From CAVUCH01 sp963739995 (GTDB lineage: Bacteria; Acidobacteriota; Vicinamibacteria; Vicinamibacterales; JAENWD01), in the NCBI GenBank assembly GCA_963739995.1, contig CAVUCH010000019.1, positions 1 to 64,000 of the forward strand: 64,000 bases of DNA. The letters run 5' to 3'. The notes beneath the pieces are model-generated. The model had not been told where the DNA came from. It saw only the letters and a program-made list of their open reading frames with translations, and ran no database searches. Each line of letters starts with the position of its first letter. Positions within the stretch are counted from its first letter, which is position 1. The translations under genes and the position numbers were made by a program. Of this stretch, positions 48,360 through 56,838 are shown in pieces.

Positions 48360-48767
48360 ATGGAGGTCTCGATGGTTCGTCTCGAAGATGCACGCAGGGT
48401 CATTGCCGCCGCGGAACGGAAGGCCGGAGAACTTGGGCAGCCCATGAACATCGCCGTCGCGGACGCGGGGGGCAACCTCGTGGCGCACGTCCGCATGGAC
48501 GGCGCGTGGCTCGGGAGCATCGACATCTCGATCAAGAAGGCCTTCACGTCGCGCGCATTCGACATCACGACCAGAGACCTCGCCACGCATTCCCAGTCGG
48601 GCGGGCAGTTCTTCGGCATCCACGCGTCGAATGACGGCAGGGTCATGATCTTTGCGGGGGGCGTGCCACTGAAGCGTGGCAACGCCGTCGTCGGCGCCGT
48701 GGGCGTGAGCGGCGGCAGCGGCGACCAGGATCACGCGGTCGCCGAGGCGGGCGCCGCGGCGTTCTGA
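48360..48767 (+). CDS. GlcG/HbpS-family heme-binding protein
   Basis: A 135-residue DUF336 protein: LEDARRVIAAAERKAGEL, NIAVADAGGNLVAHVRMDGA, KKAFTSRAF, and GGVPLKRGNAVVGAVGVSGGSGDQD. HbpS, the best known member, binds heme and modulates a sensor kinase in Streptomyces; GlcG-like members are otherwise obscure. The ATG at 48360 follows AGGAGG (48350-48355), which lies in the last codons of the sensor gene, so the two are co-translated. No signal peptide, so it acts in the cytoplasm. Confidence 0.87.
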   Translation: MEVSMVRLEDARRVIAAAERKAGELGQPMNIAVADAGGNLVAHVRMDGAWLGSIDISIKKAFTSRAFDITTRDLATHSQSGGQFFGIHASNDGRVMIFAGGVPLKRGNAVVGAVGVSGGSGDQDHAVAEAGAAAF

Positions 48768-48888
48768 TCCCCTGAACGCGAAGCGTGCTGCGGTCGAAAG
48801 GGCCGGCCTGGCGTCGGCCCCCCTCGTTCAAAAACAGGCAATCGAACTCTCGCGTTGCGCGCCGCCGTATCGGCATTGGAGTGAACAC

Positions 48889-50130
48889 ATGTCAGTGCCA
48901 CCCGCGGACTCCGATCGGTCAGGCGCGCCGGGCTTCTCGCGCCGCCACTTTCTCGCGGAGGCGGGGACGGCCGCCCTTGCGCTCTCCGTGGTTGGACCGG
49001 AACTGGCGCGGAGCGCAGGCGCCAAGGTCGATTTGGGCATCATCGGCTGCGGTGGGCGCGGCGGCTGGATCGCCGATCTGTTCCAGAAGCATGGCGGCTA
49101 CAACATCGTCGCGGCGGCCGACTACTTTCCTGACCGGGTGAACAAGCTGGGAGACAAGCTGAGCGTGCCGCCCGCGCGCCGCTTCACCGGGCTCTCGGCC
49201 TATCGCCGGCTCCTCGAGCAGAAGCTGGACGCGGTCGCGATCGAAACGCCGCCGTTCTTCCACCCGGCACAGGCGGCCGACGCCGTCGCCGCCGGCAAGC
49301 ATGTCTATCTGGCCAAGCCGGTCGCGGTGGACGTACCGGGCTGCAGAACGATCCAGGAGAGCGCGGAGAAAGCGACAGCCGGGCACCTGTGCTTCCTCGT
49401 CGATTTTCAGACGAGGACCAACGAGCTGTTCATCGAAGCATTGCGCCGCGTGCATGAGGGCGCGATCGGCCGGTTCGCGTTCGGCGAGGCGACATATCAC
49501 GCAGAGGATCCGTTCGAGGCGCAGGCCGAGTACGCCCGGTCCGGCGGCCCCGAGGATCGGCTGCGCGCCTGGGGGCTCTCGCGCGAGTTGTCGGGTGACA
49601 TCATCACGGAGCAGAACATCCACGCACTCGATGTGGCGAGCTGGATCATGGGCCAGCCCCCGCTGTCAGCGTACGGCACCGGCGGGCGCAAGTTCCGCGC
49701 CGTGGGCACGTGCTGGGATACTTTCAGCGTCGTCTTCCAGTACGCCGACAACGTGGGGATCACGTTCAGCTCGCGCCAGTGCAATGGTCACGGCACCCGG
49801 CCCGAAGGCATCAGAAACCGCATGTTCGGGTCCGAGGGCGTCCTGGAGGCGGAGTACGGCGGGCAGGTGCTGATCAGAGGCAAGCAGTTCTACCGCGGCG
49901 GACAAACGCCGACCATCTACGAGCAGGGGGCGGTCAGCAACATCGCGGCGTTCCACGACGCCATCCAACGGCGAGACTACCGCAACTCGACCGTCGCCGA
50001 GAGCGTGCGGAGCAATCTCGTGACCATTCTCGGGCGCACCGCCGCCTACCGGGGCGGCGTCGTCATGTGGGACGAGCTCCTGAGCAGCGGCAAGCCGCTC
50101 GAGGCGGATCTGACCGGTCTGAAGGACTGA
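48889..50130 (+). CDS. Tat-exported Gfo/Idh/MocA-family oxidoreductase
   Basis: A 413-residue NAD(P)-dependent oxidoreductase. A Tat signal (FSRRHFLAEAGTAALALSVV, about residues 17-36) is followed by the nucleotide-binding LGIIGCGGRGGW, the catalytic-lysine motif VYLAKPVAVDVPGC (the usual EKP is AKP here) and a second alpha/beta domain with SGDIITEQNIHALDVASWIMG. Such proteins are thought to carry NAD(H) tightly bound through Tat and to act on sugars or sugar acids in the periplasm. Monocistronic. A stub of a similar gene is present at 6453-6626. Confidence 0.9.
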   Translation: MSVPPADSDRSGAPGFSRRHFLAEAGTAALALSVVGPELARSAGAKVDLGIIGCGGRGGWIADLFQKHGGYNIVAAADYFPDRVNKLGDKLSVPPARRFTGLSAYRRLLEQKLDAVAIETPPFFHPAQAADAVAAGKHVYLAKPVAVDVPGCRTIQESAEKATAGHLCFLVDFQTRTNELFIEALRRVHEGAIGRFAFGEATYHAEDPFEAQAEYARSGGPEDRLRAWGLSRELSGDIITEQNIHALDVASWIMGQPPLSAYGTGGRKFRAVGTCWDTFSVVFQYADNVGITFSSRQCNGHGTRPEGIRNRMFGSEGVLEAEYGGQVLIRGKQFYRGGQTPTIYEQGAVSNIAAFHDAIQRRDYRNSTVAESVRSNLVTILGRTAAYRGGVVMWDELLSSGKPLEADLTGLKD

Positions 50131-50164
50131 ACGGCGGTGAGGGAGCGTCCGGGCGGTCCGGCAA

Positions 50165-50323
50165 TCAGCGGGACTCCCGCCTGCGCTCCATCTCATGCTG
50201 GGTCTGCAGGATGGCGCACCACTCCTTATGTGCATCGACCGGCATGCCGCATTCGATACACACTCGGACGCGGGTTTTTGGCTCCTCTGAACGACGGCCC
50301 AGCAGTTTCTTCAAAATCGACAT
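50165..50323 (-). CDS. Small zinc-knuckle-like protein
   Basis: A 52-residue protein whose ATG at 50323 follows CAGGAG at good distance. A basic N-terminus (SILKKLLGRRSEEPKTRVRV) is followed by CIECGMPVDAHKEWCAI, with three cysteines and a histidine spaced like a small zinc site, and a charged C-terminal helix. I believe similar short proteins are common in Acidobacteria but know no function. Too small for many gene callers. Confidence 0.6.
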   Translation of the reverse strand: MSILKKLLGRRSEEPKTRVRVCIECGMPVDAHKEWCAILQTQHEMERRRESR

Positions 50324-50454
50324 GAGGTGCTCCTGAGATGCTTGCGTCTCCACTGAGACGGGATCGGCACGTCAGGCGTTCATTCGTCCGGCCGGGAGGA
50401 GGCCGCCGGCCTGATCGTAGTGGCCGGGCCCGGCTGAAGGAGTAGTGCCTTTCG

Positions 50455-50545
50455 GAGCGCGGCGCCTGACGGGCAACGCGCGACGAGCGAGAATACCGGG
50501 AGTATTTGAACGAGGAGCCACGCTGCCAGCCGGGATGCCCCGCCC
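50455..50545. repeat. Dispersed repeat core (copy B)
   Basis: A 91-bp stretch matching copies A and C: GAGCGCGGCGCC at the left, GAATACCGGGAGTATTTGAA in the centre, GCCAGCCGGGATGCCCCGCC at the right. ATAC/GTAT form a short central dyad. Unlike A and C I see no clear terminal inverted repeats. Its right end contains the ATG of the following gene. Confidence 0.65.
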
Positions 50546-51383
50546 TGAGCTACCCACGCCTCCGACAGCCGAAGAGATCGAAGAGCATCGCGATCGGCAG
50601 TGGCGGCGGGAAGAAACCCGCCGGATTGAGACCGCCTCGGAGGCCGAGCGCTTTGTCGAAGAGGTCGGGTTTGCGGCGTGCCTGACCGACTCCCGCCGGC
50701 CTGGTCCCTCGCTCTACGTTGCGGTGTGCGGGCGGCGCGACGCCGTGCTTCCGCGCCACGTGCAGAAGGATGAGGAGGCCTCGGCCGCCTGGGTGCTGAA
50801 GGACGAGATCGTGGGGCGCGGCAAGGTCTACTACGGCAAGCTCGCGCGCGGCAAGGCCACCTTTGTGGCGCCGCGCATGGTCCCGTTCTTCCACGCTGTC
50901 TGGGGCGTGCGCCGGTCGCACGAGCCGGCACGTCTGAGCCGCGACGCACGCGCGATCCTGAAGGTGCTCCGTGACGAGTGGGAGATGAGCACGGCGGACC
51001 TCCGGGATGCATCACGGGTCCACGATCGCAAGGTGTTCGCGCGCGCCCTCGACGAGCTCCAGGCGGCCATGATCGTCGTCCCGAGTGCCGTCGTCTATCG
51101 GCCGTTCACCTACCTCTGGACCCTCGCCATCGGCCGGTTTCCCGGGGCGCTGCGCGAGCGCCCGAACCGGGAGGTCGCGCTGCGCGAGATCGCACGCTGC
51201 TTCCTCGCGGGTGCGGGTATGACCGTCCGCGGAGAGCTCGCCCGGGTGACCGGGTTGTCGCGGCCGGAGGCCGGGCGCGGGAACCGGGCGCTCGTCGCCG
51301 AAGGGTACGCGGTCTCTCCCGAGGCCGGCGTGTACTTTCTGACTGCTGGCCTTCCCGCTTCCTCCTCGTCCCCACACAGGTAA
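50535..51383 (+). CDS. AlkZ-related winged-helix protein
   Basis: A 282-residue protein. IEEHRDRQWRREETRRIETA, the ASEAERFVEEVGFAACLTDS block, ASAAWVLKDEIVGRGKVYYG and two winged-helix-like segments (EMSTADLRDASRVHDRKVFA; RGELARVTGLSRPEAGRGNR) resemble proteins annotated as AlkZ-related; AlkZ itself is a DNA glycosylase of this fold that unhooks cross-links. I do not see the QxQ catalytic motif of AlkZ, so enzyme activity is doubtful. The ATG at 50535 lies inside repeat B, and the sequence upstream in frame is repeat, so the repeat supplies the start region. Confidence 0.6.
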   Translation: MPRPELPTPPTAEEIEEHRDRQWRREETRRIETASEAERFVEEVGFAACLTDSRRPGPSLYVAVCGRRDAVLPRHVQKDEEASAAWVLKDEIVGRGKVYYGKLARGKATFVAPRMVPFFHAVWGVRRSHEPARLSRDARAILKVLRDEWEMSTADLRDASRVHDRKVFARALDELQAAMIVVPSAVVYRPFTYLWTLAIGRFPGALRERPNREVALREIARCFLAGAGMTVRGELARVTGLSRPEAGRGNRALVAEGYAVSPEAGVYFLTAGLPASSSSPHR

Positions 51384-51592
51384 CAAGGGCAGTCTACGCC
51401 CACCGCCGGCGGGTCGTTGCACGCGCGTGGATGCGCTGGTTCCCGAGCTGCGTGGGACCCGCCCGCCCGCCCGCCGCCCTTTCGCACCATCACGCAGCGC
51501 CGGACCTCAGCGGGGCCAGGCGGCTGCGTTTCCGGCCAATGTCAATTTGTCGATCCTCCACCGGGCCATTCGACCTGCAGGTGGAGGGACAC

Positions 51593-52042
51593 ATGCAGAC
51601 AATCGCGGAGGACATTCGGTTTGCGGGCACCATCGCAACCACTGCCGCACGCTCGAGACGCGCTCTGTGGACGGGCCGGGTCATCAGCGGTCTGGCCGCG
51701 GCTTTCCTCATCTTCGACAGCGTCGGCAAGCTGCTCGAGGTGCAACCCGTCGTCGAGGGAACCAGGCAGCTGGGGTACCCTCCGGAGATTGTCTTCAGAC
51801 TCGGGGTGACGCTGCTGTCGTGCGTGCTGGCGTATCTGATTCCTCGGACGGCGGTATTTGGCGCGGTGCTGCTGACGGGATACTTAGGCGGTGCGGTCGC
51901 CACGCACGTGCGGGTCGGGAGCCCGCTCTTCACGCACGTCCTCTTTCCCGCGTACGTCGCGGCGTTGCTCTGGGGCGGCCTCATGCTGCGCGACGCGCGG
52001 CTGCGTGCGTTCCTTCCCTGGCGCGATCGGAGGCAGCCATGA
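51593..52042 (+). CDS. DoxX-family membrane protein
   Basis: A 149-residue DoxX-like protein with four helices: SGLAAAFLIFDSVGKLLEV, the LGYPPEIVFRLGVTLLSCVL region, TAVFGAVLLTGYLGGAVATH and a terminal LFPAYVAALLWGGLMLRD. GGAGGGACAC precedes the ATG. Its stop overlaps the next ATG by four bases. DoxX-like proteins often travel with alpha/beta hydrolases and YCII or SRPBCC proteins, as here; the function is not established. Confidence 0.87.
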   Translation: MQTIAEDIRFAGTIATTAARSRRALWTGRVISGLAAAFLIFDSVGKLLEVQPVVEGTRQLGYPPEIVFRLGVTLLSCVLAYLIPRTAVFGAVLLTGYLGGAVATHVRVGSPLFTHVLFPAYVAALLWGGLMLRDARLRAFLPWRDRRQP

Positions 52043-52893
52043 ACCACGTGAAGTCGACCGACGGAACCACCATCGCCTACGAGTGTTCCGGCACTGGCCC
52101 TGCGCTGATCCTCGTGGACGGCGCGCTCTGCAGCCGAGCCTTTGGCCCTTCGCCGAAGCTCGCACCGCTGCTGGCCCCCCACTTCACCGTCTACACGTAC
52201 GACCGCCGCGGGCGGGGACAGAGCGGCGACACGCCTCCGTATGCCCCGGCGCGCGAGGTGGAGGACATTGGCGCGCTCGTCGAGGCGGCGGGCGGCTCGG
52301 CGTGCCTTCTCGGGTTGTCGTCAGGTGGAGCGCTGGCGCTGGAAGCCGCTGCCAGCGGTCTCGCCGTCAACCAGGTGGTCGCGTACGAACCGCCGTACGT
52401 GGACGACCATGGTCAACGCGGCGGAGCCGCGCACAAGGGTCGGCTCGAGCGTCTGATCGCAGAAGGACACCGCGGCGGGGCGGTGACGTACTTCATGAGG
52501 GACATGGTCGGCGCACCCGCACCGCTGGTCATGATGATGCGCCTGATGCCGTGGATCTGGCGCAAGCTCGAAGCAGTCGCCCATACGCTCCCCTACGACG
52601 CCGCCGTGATGACCGCCTTCAGGATTCCGCGCGCCCGCTTCGCGTCGATCGGCGTGCCGGCGCTGGTCATGAACGGGGCGAAGACCGATCCCAGACTGCG
52701 GGAGGCTGCGCGGACGATCGCGGAGGTCATTCCCACAGCGCGCCACCGCGAACTGGCGGGACAGACACACAACGTGAAGCCGATAGCCCTGGCACCGGCG
52801 GTCGTCGAATTCATCACCGGGCCAACGGCCGCCCCGTCAGCCGGCATGCCCAGCCCGAAAGGCGCTACTCACTCAGCCGAGACGCGACCGTAA
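52039..52893 (+). CDS. Alpha/beta hydrolase
   Basis: A 284-residue cytoplasmic alpha/beta hydrolase. FTVYTYDRRGRGQSGDT, the nucleophile elbow LGLSSGGALAL (Ser94) and a late acid region (PALVMNGAKTDPRLRE, with a terminal QTHNV histidine) follow the fold's order. It resembles small esterase/lactonase-type enzymes from DoxX operons. It starts within the DoxX stop codon (ATGA) and ends two bases before the YCII gene, so all three are one operon (51593-53617). Confidence 0.88.
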   Translation: MNHVKSTDGTTIAYECSGTGPALILVDGALCSRAFGPSPKLAPLLAPHFTVYTYDRRGRGQSGDTPPYAPAREVEDIGALVEAAGGSACLLGLSSGGALALEAAASGLAVNQVVAYEPPYVDDHGQRGGAAHKGRLERLIAEGHRGGAVTYFMRDMVGAPAPLVMMMRLMPWIWRKLEAVAHTLPYDAAVMTAFRIPRARFASIGVPALVMNGAKTDPRLREAARTIAEVIPTARHRELAGQTHNVKPIALAPAVVEFITGPTAAPSAGMPSPKGATHSAETRP

Positions 52894-52894
52894 C

Positions 52895-53617
52895 ATGCGG
52901 TTCATCATCATGCACAGCACCAACGCGCATTGGGAGTCGGGCGCGATCCCGGGCCCGGCGTTGATTGCGCGTGTGGGAACGCTGCTGGGTGAGCTGGCGA
53001 CGGCGGGTGTGCTCCTCGGCGCGGAAGGCCTCCGAGCCAGCTCGGAGGGCGTGCGGCTCAGGTTTACGGCAGGCATGCGCACCCTGGTCCACGGTCCATT
53101 CGAAGGCGACAACGAACTGGCGGCCGGCTTCAGCATCGTTCGTACGCGCTCGCTGGAGGACGCAATCGAGTGGGCTACGCGCGAGGCTGACGTGCTGGGC
53201 GACGTGGAGATCGACATCCGCCCCATAACAGAGCCCTGGGACATCGGCATGAGTGCGACGCCGGCAGAGGTCGGCGTGCGCCGCTACATGGTGCTCCGCA
53301 AGGCTACCCCTTCGACGGAGGCTGGCGAGGCGCCGACCCCGGCACAACGCACAGCGCTCGCGGGTCTCATTGACGAGACCACCCGCAGTGGAATGCACCT
53401 CGCCACCGAAAATATCCGTCCAAGCAGGAGGGGCCGGCGCTACAGGAACTCCCGGGTTGGCGTCAGCGTGTACGACGGGCCGTTCATCGAGACCAAGGAA
53501 CTGATTGCCGGCTATGTGGTCGTATCGGCGGCGGCGCTCGATGACGCCGGACACTGGGCCGTGAAGTACCTCCACGCCGTCGGAGCCGGCGAGGCGGACC
53601 TGCGCGAGCTGGAGTGA
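52895..53617 (+). CDS. Tandem YCII-related domain protein
   Basis: A 240-residue protein made of two YCII/DGPF-like ferredoxin folds: MRFIIMHSTNAHWESGAIPG to PFEGDNELAAGFSIVRTRSL in the first half, and RRYMVLRKATPS to VYDGPFIETKELIAGYVVVS in the second. Family members commonly follow ECF sigma factors or DoxX genes. The DGPF motif is HGPF in repeat one and DGPF in repeat two. Chemical role unknown. Third gene of the DoxX operon, with only one base between genes. Confidence 0.85.
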   Translation: MRFIIMHSTNAHWESGAIPGPALIARVGTLLGELATAGVLLGAEGLRASSEGVRLRFTAGMRTLVHGPFEGDNELAAGFSIVRTRSLEDAIEWATREADVLGDVEIDIRPITEPWDIGMSATPAEVGVRRYMVLRKATPSTEAGEAPTPAQRTALAGLIDETTRSGMHLATENIRPSRRGRRYRNSRVGVSVYDGPFIETKELIAGYVVVSAAALDDAGHWAVKYLHAVGAGEADLRELE

Positions 53618-53668
53618 CGATGCGGAACAAAGGGAGGGCGGGCAACGACGGCTCTGGGACAGCAGGGC

Positions 53669-56584
53669 CTATCTCGCCGGTCCCCAGTACTTATCCATCC
53701 AGGCGGTGAATTCCCTGATCTGTTCGTTGCGCGGCAGCGAGTGCGAGGCATCGTACACGACGCGGCGCTTGTGCTCGGCCGGTGTGCCCAGACTGCGGAA
53801 CATCGGCTCTTGAGATGTTTCGGTCGGGAAGAAAAAGTCAAATCGTCCGTTCAGCATCAGGACCGGAATCTTCACGCGCGAGGCGAAGTTCACCGGGTCG
53901 GCCTCGGGCAGCGCCGCCTGCAGGTAGAAACCGCCCACATTCAACAGGGCGAGCGAGAACCTGGGTTCGACGGCCAGGAACAGCGGCGCCATGCCGGCGC
54001 CCCAACTGTAGCCAAAGTAACCGATCTTCGTCTTGTCGATATCGGGCCGGGTGTGCAGGTAGTCGATCGACCGGCCCACGTCCTTCGACCACATCACCAT
54101 GTGGTCGCGCCACACCGCGGTCGTGCCCGGGTAGTCGCTGGTGAGGACATCGCCGCGCTCGTGCGTGCTCTTGTAGATCGGGTACAGAAACGCCCGGCCG
54201 CCCCGCATGATGTAGTTGACGCGCTCGACGTCGGCGGCGGTCGGGCTCGACCGCCGGTTGATGACGCCGGACCCTGGAAAGAACACGACAGTCTGGTACG
54301 GCGGCTTGGCCTGCCTTGGAAGAAACAGGTAGGCCGGCATGCGTTCGTCGCCGTAGGCGGCCGCGTAGCTCACCCGCTCCATGCGCCACTCCGGCGACGA
54401 ATCATCGACCGCGTCAACCTTCGCGTTCAGGTTGCCGTGATCGAACGAGTACATGCTCTGCCATGCGCGAAAGACCGCATCGCTCACCGGCGGGACGTGC
54501 CGCAGATCGCGCGACGGAAGCGCTGCGTCCCCGGTGACCCCGGCATGAAGCTCTTCGGCCCGATCGACCTTGATGCAGCGAAAGCCGTAGATCCCATTGC
54601 GCGCGAACGGCGATTGTGCGTCGGCGTCCGTGAACATGTACCCGGGCTCGTTCCACCCGCCGCCGAGGATGTACCGCTTGGCCCCGGATGCGTTGGAGAC
54701 CCACTCCTTCACGTTGCCGGCCATCCCCGTCGTGCCGCCGCGCGTGACACCGCCCGCTCGGCCGACCGGGAGCACCTCCTTGCCGCCGAAGTTGCTCGCC
54801 AGAACGACGTCGCCGCTCAACCGCTGATCGGCGGCGCGGCTCCAGTGGTAGATCGTCGGCAGTGACTTGCCGGCCCAGCGGGCAAACGCCGAGGCTTCGT
54901 ACCAGCTGACCCCCCCTACGGGGTAAACGTCCTGTCCGACCGGATAGCCGCCCTGTTCCCAGGTGGCGGGCCCCGGCCGTCCCGTGCTGTCGACCAGGAA
55001 CGGCATCGCCTCCGCGAACGCGATCGGGCGGCCGTCCTTCACGAACGGCTCCCGCCACCACTCCGCCCGCCCGTACCCGCCGTCGTCCAGAAAGCGCTTG
55101 AAGTCACGATTGGTGACCTCATGCGTGTCAATCCAATAGTCGGGGAGGCTGACCTTCGGCAGGTGATCGAGTCCGGGGATGAACAGTTGAAACGGCTGGT
55201 CCGACGACGCGATCCTGACCATCCCGGGTGGCGCCGTTCCAGCCGGCACGAGCCGGAACATGAAGCTCGGGGGCCAGAACGGTCCCGGGCCGACGTCTTC
55301 GGCTACGTCGTATCCGGCCAGTTCCGCCTTCCAGTGCAGCAGACCGCGCGGGACGGACGCGTTCTCGACCGGCGTGCGGCCGAGCGGCCGCCATGGTTGT
55401 TCCGTGCGCCCGTACGGCCGGTAGAACACCTGCGCCCCGGCCGGCACCGACTCGAGTGTCGCCATTCGCGAGACAGCCCGTAACTGCTCCCCGAGCACGG
55501 GGTCATTGGGGATGAACTGTTGCGCGTCGAGCGCCAGACGAAACGCATCATCGAATCTGTCGTCGCCCGCGAGCTTGATGATCGCAGGCAACGCCTGCTC
55601 GCGTGCCCAGCGCACCTTCGCGGTCCGGTGGACCCACCACGCGGTCGCGCTACCCGCGCAGAGCAGGATCACGGCACCGACCGCGACCAGCCGGCGTCGA
55701 GACGACGGGCGCACGGGGGCGATCGGCGATGTCCCGGACGTCAGCCGCGCCACGCACGATGCCGCCAGGTCGCGGATCTCAGCCGCGGTAATCGACCGAT
55801 GTTGCGGCTCGCGCACCATCGTGCGCGAAACGATGTCCTCCAGCTCCGGTGCCACATCGGGCCGAAGCGATCGGATCGGCGGGGGCGTCGCGGTGCGCAC
55901 CGCGTGAATGACGGCGAGTGCATTGCTGCGTTCGAACGGCAGACGGCCCGTCAGCATCTCGCGGACTACGACGCCGAGCGACCAGAGATCGCTGCGAGCG
56001 TCCACGTCTTCTCCGGCCGCCTGTTCCGGCGACATGTACGCTGCCGTGCCGACCGCGGTGCCCTCGCTCGTCAGCCGGACCATCGTCTCGGTCTCGGTGG
56101 ACGAGAACATTGCGATGCCGAAATCGAGCACCTTGACGTGGCCGGCGGCCGTGAGCATCAGGTTCGACGGTTTCAGGTCCCGATGGACGACGCCCGCCCG
56201 GTGCGCCGTGTCGAGCGCGTCGGCGACCTGCGCCACCAGCCGCGCGACCTCCGCGATCGGCAACGGCCCGCGGGCGAGACGTGTGGCGAGCGTCTCGCCT
56301 TCGTAATACGCCATCGCGATGAACGGCTGGTCATCCGCCTCGCCGATCTCGTAAATCGTGCCGATGTGCGGGTGATCGAGCGCACTGGCGGCGCGGGCCT
56401 CTCGCACCAGCCGTGCTGAAGCGTCGCGGGACCGCGCCAGGTCGGTAGCGAGAAACTTGAGCGCGACGCGACGCTGCAACTTGGTGTCTTCGGCCAGGTA
56501 CACAGTGCCCATCCCACCTGCACCGACGTGGCTCAGGATGCGGTAGTGGGAAACTGTGCGGCCGATCACGGGAGGCGCCTCCAC
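53669..56584 (-). CDS. Ser/Thr kinase fused to FGE-sulfatase-like domain and alpha/beta hydrolase
   Basis: A 971-residue three-part protein. Residues 14-275 are a Hanks-type kinase (GAGGMG 21-26, Lys43, HRDLKPSN 134-141, DFG 154-156, AYMSPEQ). One membrane helix (299-318) places the rest outside. A helical stretch (330-370) and a PEGA-like segment (375-445) lead to a formylglycine-generating-enzyme/SUMF1-like domain (about 480-675: YWIDTHEVTNRDFKRFLDDG, GMAGNVKEWVSNAS, YGFRCIKV). The last 220 residues are an alpha/beta hydrolase (nucleophile GYSWGAG, Ser860; Asp916; His948). FGE-like domains of this sort often bind ligands rather than oxidise cysteine. Output probably couples kinase signalling to an extracytoplasmic hydrolase. 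Transcribed divergently from another kinase gene. Confidence 0.9.
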   Translation of the reverse strand: MEAPPVIGRTVSHYRILSHVGAGGMGTVYLAEDTKLQRRVALKFLATDLARSRDASARLVREARAASALDHPHIGTIYEIGEADDQPFIAMAYYEGETLATRLARGPLPIAEVARLVAQVADALDTAHRAGVVHRDLKPSNLMLTAAGHVKVLDFGIAMFSSTETETMVRLTSEGTAVGTAAYMSPEQAAGEDVDARSDLWSLGVVVREMLTGRLPFERSNALAVIHAVRTATPPPIRSLRPDVAPELEDIVSRTMVREPQHRSITAAEIRDLAASCVARLTSGTSPIAPVRPSSRRRLVAVGAVILLCAGSATAWWVHRTAKVRWAREQALPAIIKLAGDDRFDDAFRLALDAQQFIPNDPVLGEQLRAVSRMATLESVPAGAQVFYRPYGRTEQPWRPLGRTPVENASVPRGLLHWKAELAGYDVAEDVGPGPFWPPSFMFRLVPAGTAPPGMVRIASSDQPFQLFIPGLDHLPKVSLPDYWIDTHEVTNRDFKRFLDDGGYGRAEWWREPFVKDGRPIAFAEAMPFLVDSTGRPGPATWEQGGYPVGQDVYPVGGVSWYEASAFARWAGKSLPTIYHWSRAADQRLSGDVVLASNFGGKEVLPVGRAGGVTRGGTTGMAGNVKEWVSNASGAKRYILGGGWNEPGYMFTDADAQSPFARNGIYGFRCIKVDRAEELHAGVTGDAALPSRDLRHVPPVSDAVFRAWQSMYSFDHGNLNAKVDAVDDSSPEWRMERVSYAAAYGDERMPAYLFLPRQAKPPYQTVVFFPGSGVINRRSSPTAADVERVNYIMRGGRAFLYPIYKSTHERGDVLTSDYPGTTAVWRDHMVMWSKDVGRSIDYLHTRPDIDKTKIGYFGYSWGAGMAPLFLAVEPRFSLALLNVGGFYLQAALPEADPVNFASRVKIPVLMLNGRFDFFFPTETSQEPMFRSLGTPAEHKRRVVYDASHSLPRNEQIREFTAWMDKYWGPAR

Positions 56585-56838
56585 TATCTCGAGGTCGCGG
56601 CTCGAGGCGCCTTAGTCTCCGCGCCAACCGGCCGAAAAGCAAGCGGCCGACCCCAGGCCACATCATCGCCGCACGAGCGTACCATTGGATGGATCGCCGG
56701 CCCGAATGGGTCGCCGTGTGGCGCTGGAGGCGATCCGCGCGGCAGTTTGGGGATATGCCAGCTCGACATTCGGCGGAGCCGCGCCAGTTATGTCGAATTT
56801 GCGTCTCCTGGATCGACTGCATGACGAAGGTGCGATAG
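56585..56838. other. Divergent intergenic region between two kinase genes
   Basis: About 250 bases between oppositely oriented kinase genes, presumably a bidirectional promoter region. I do not see an obvious operator or terminator. Confidence 0.4.
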
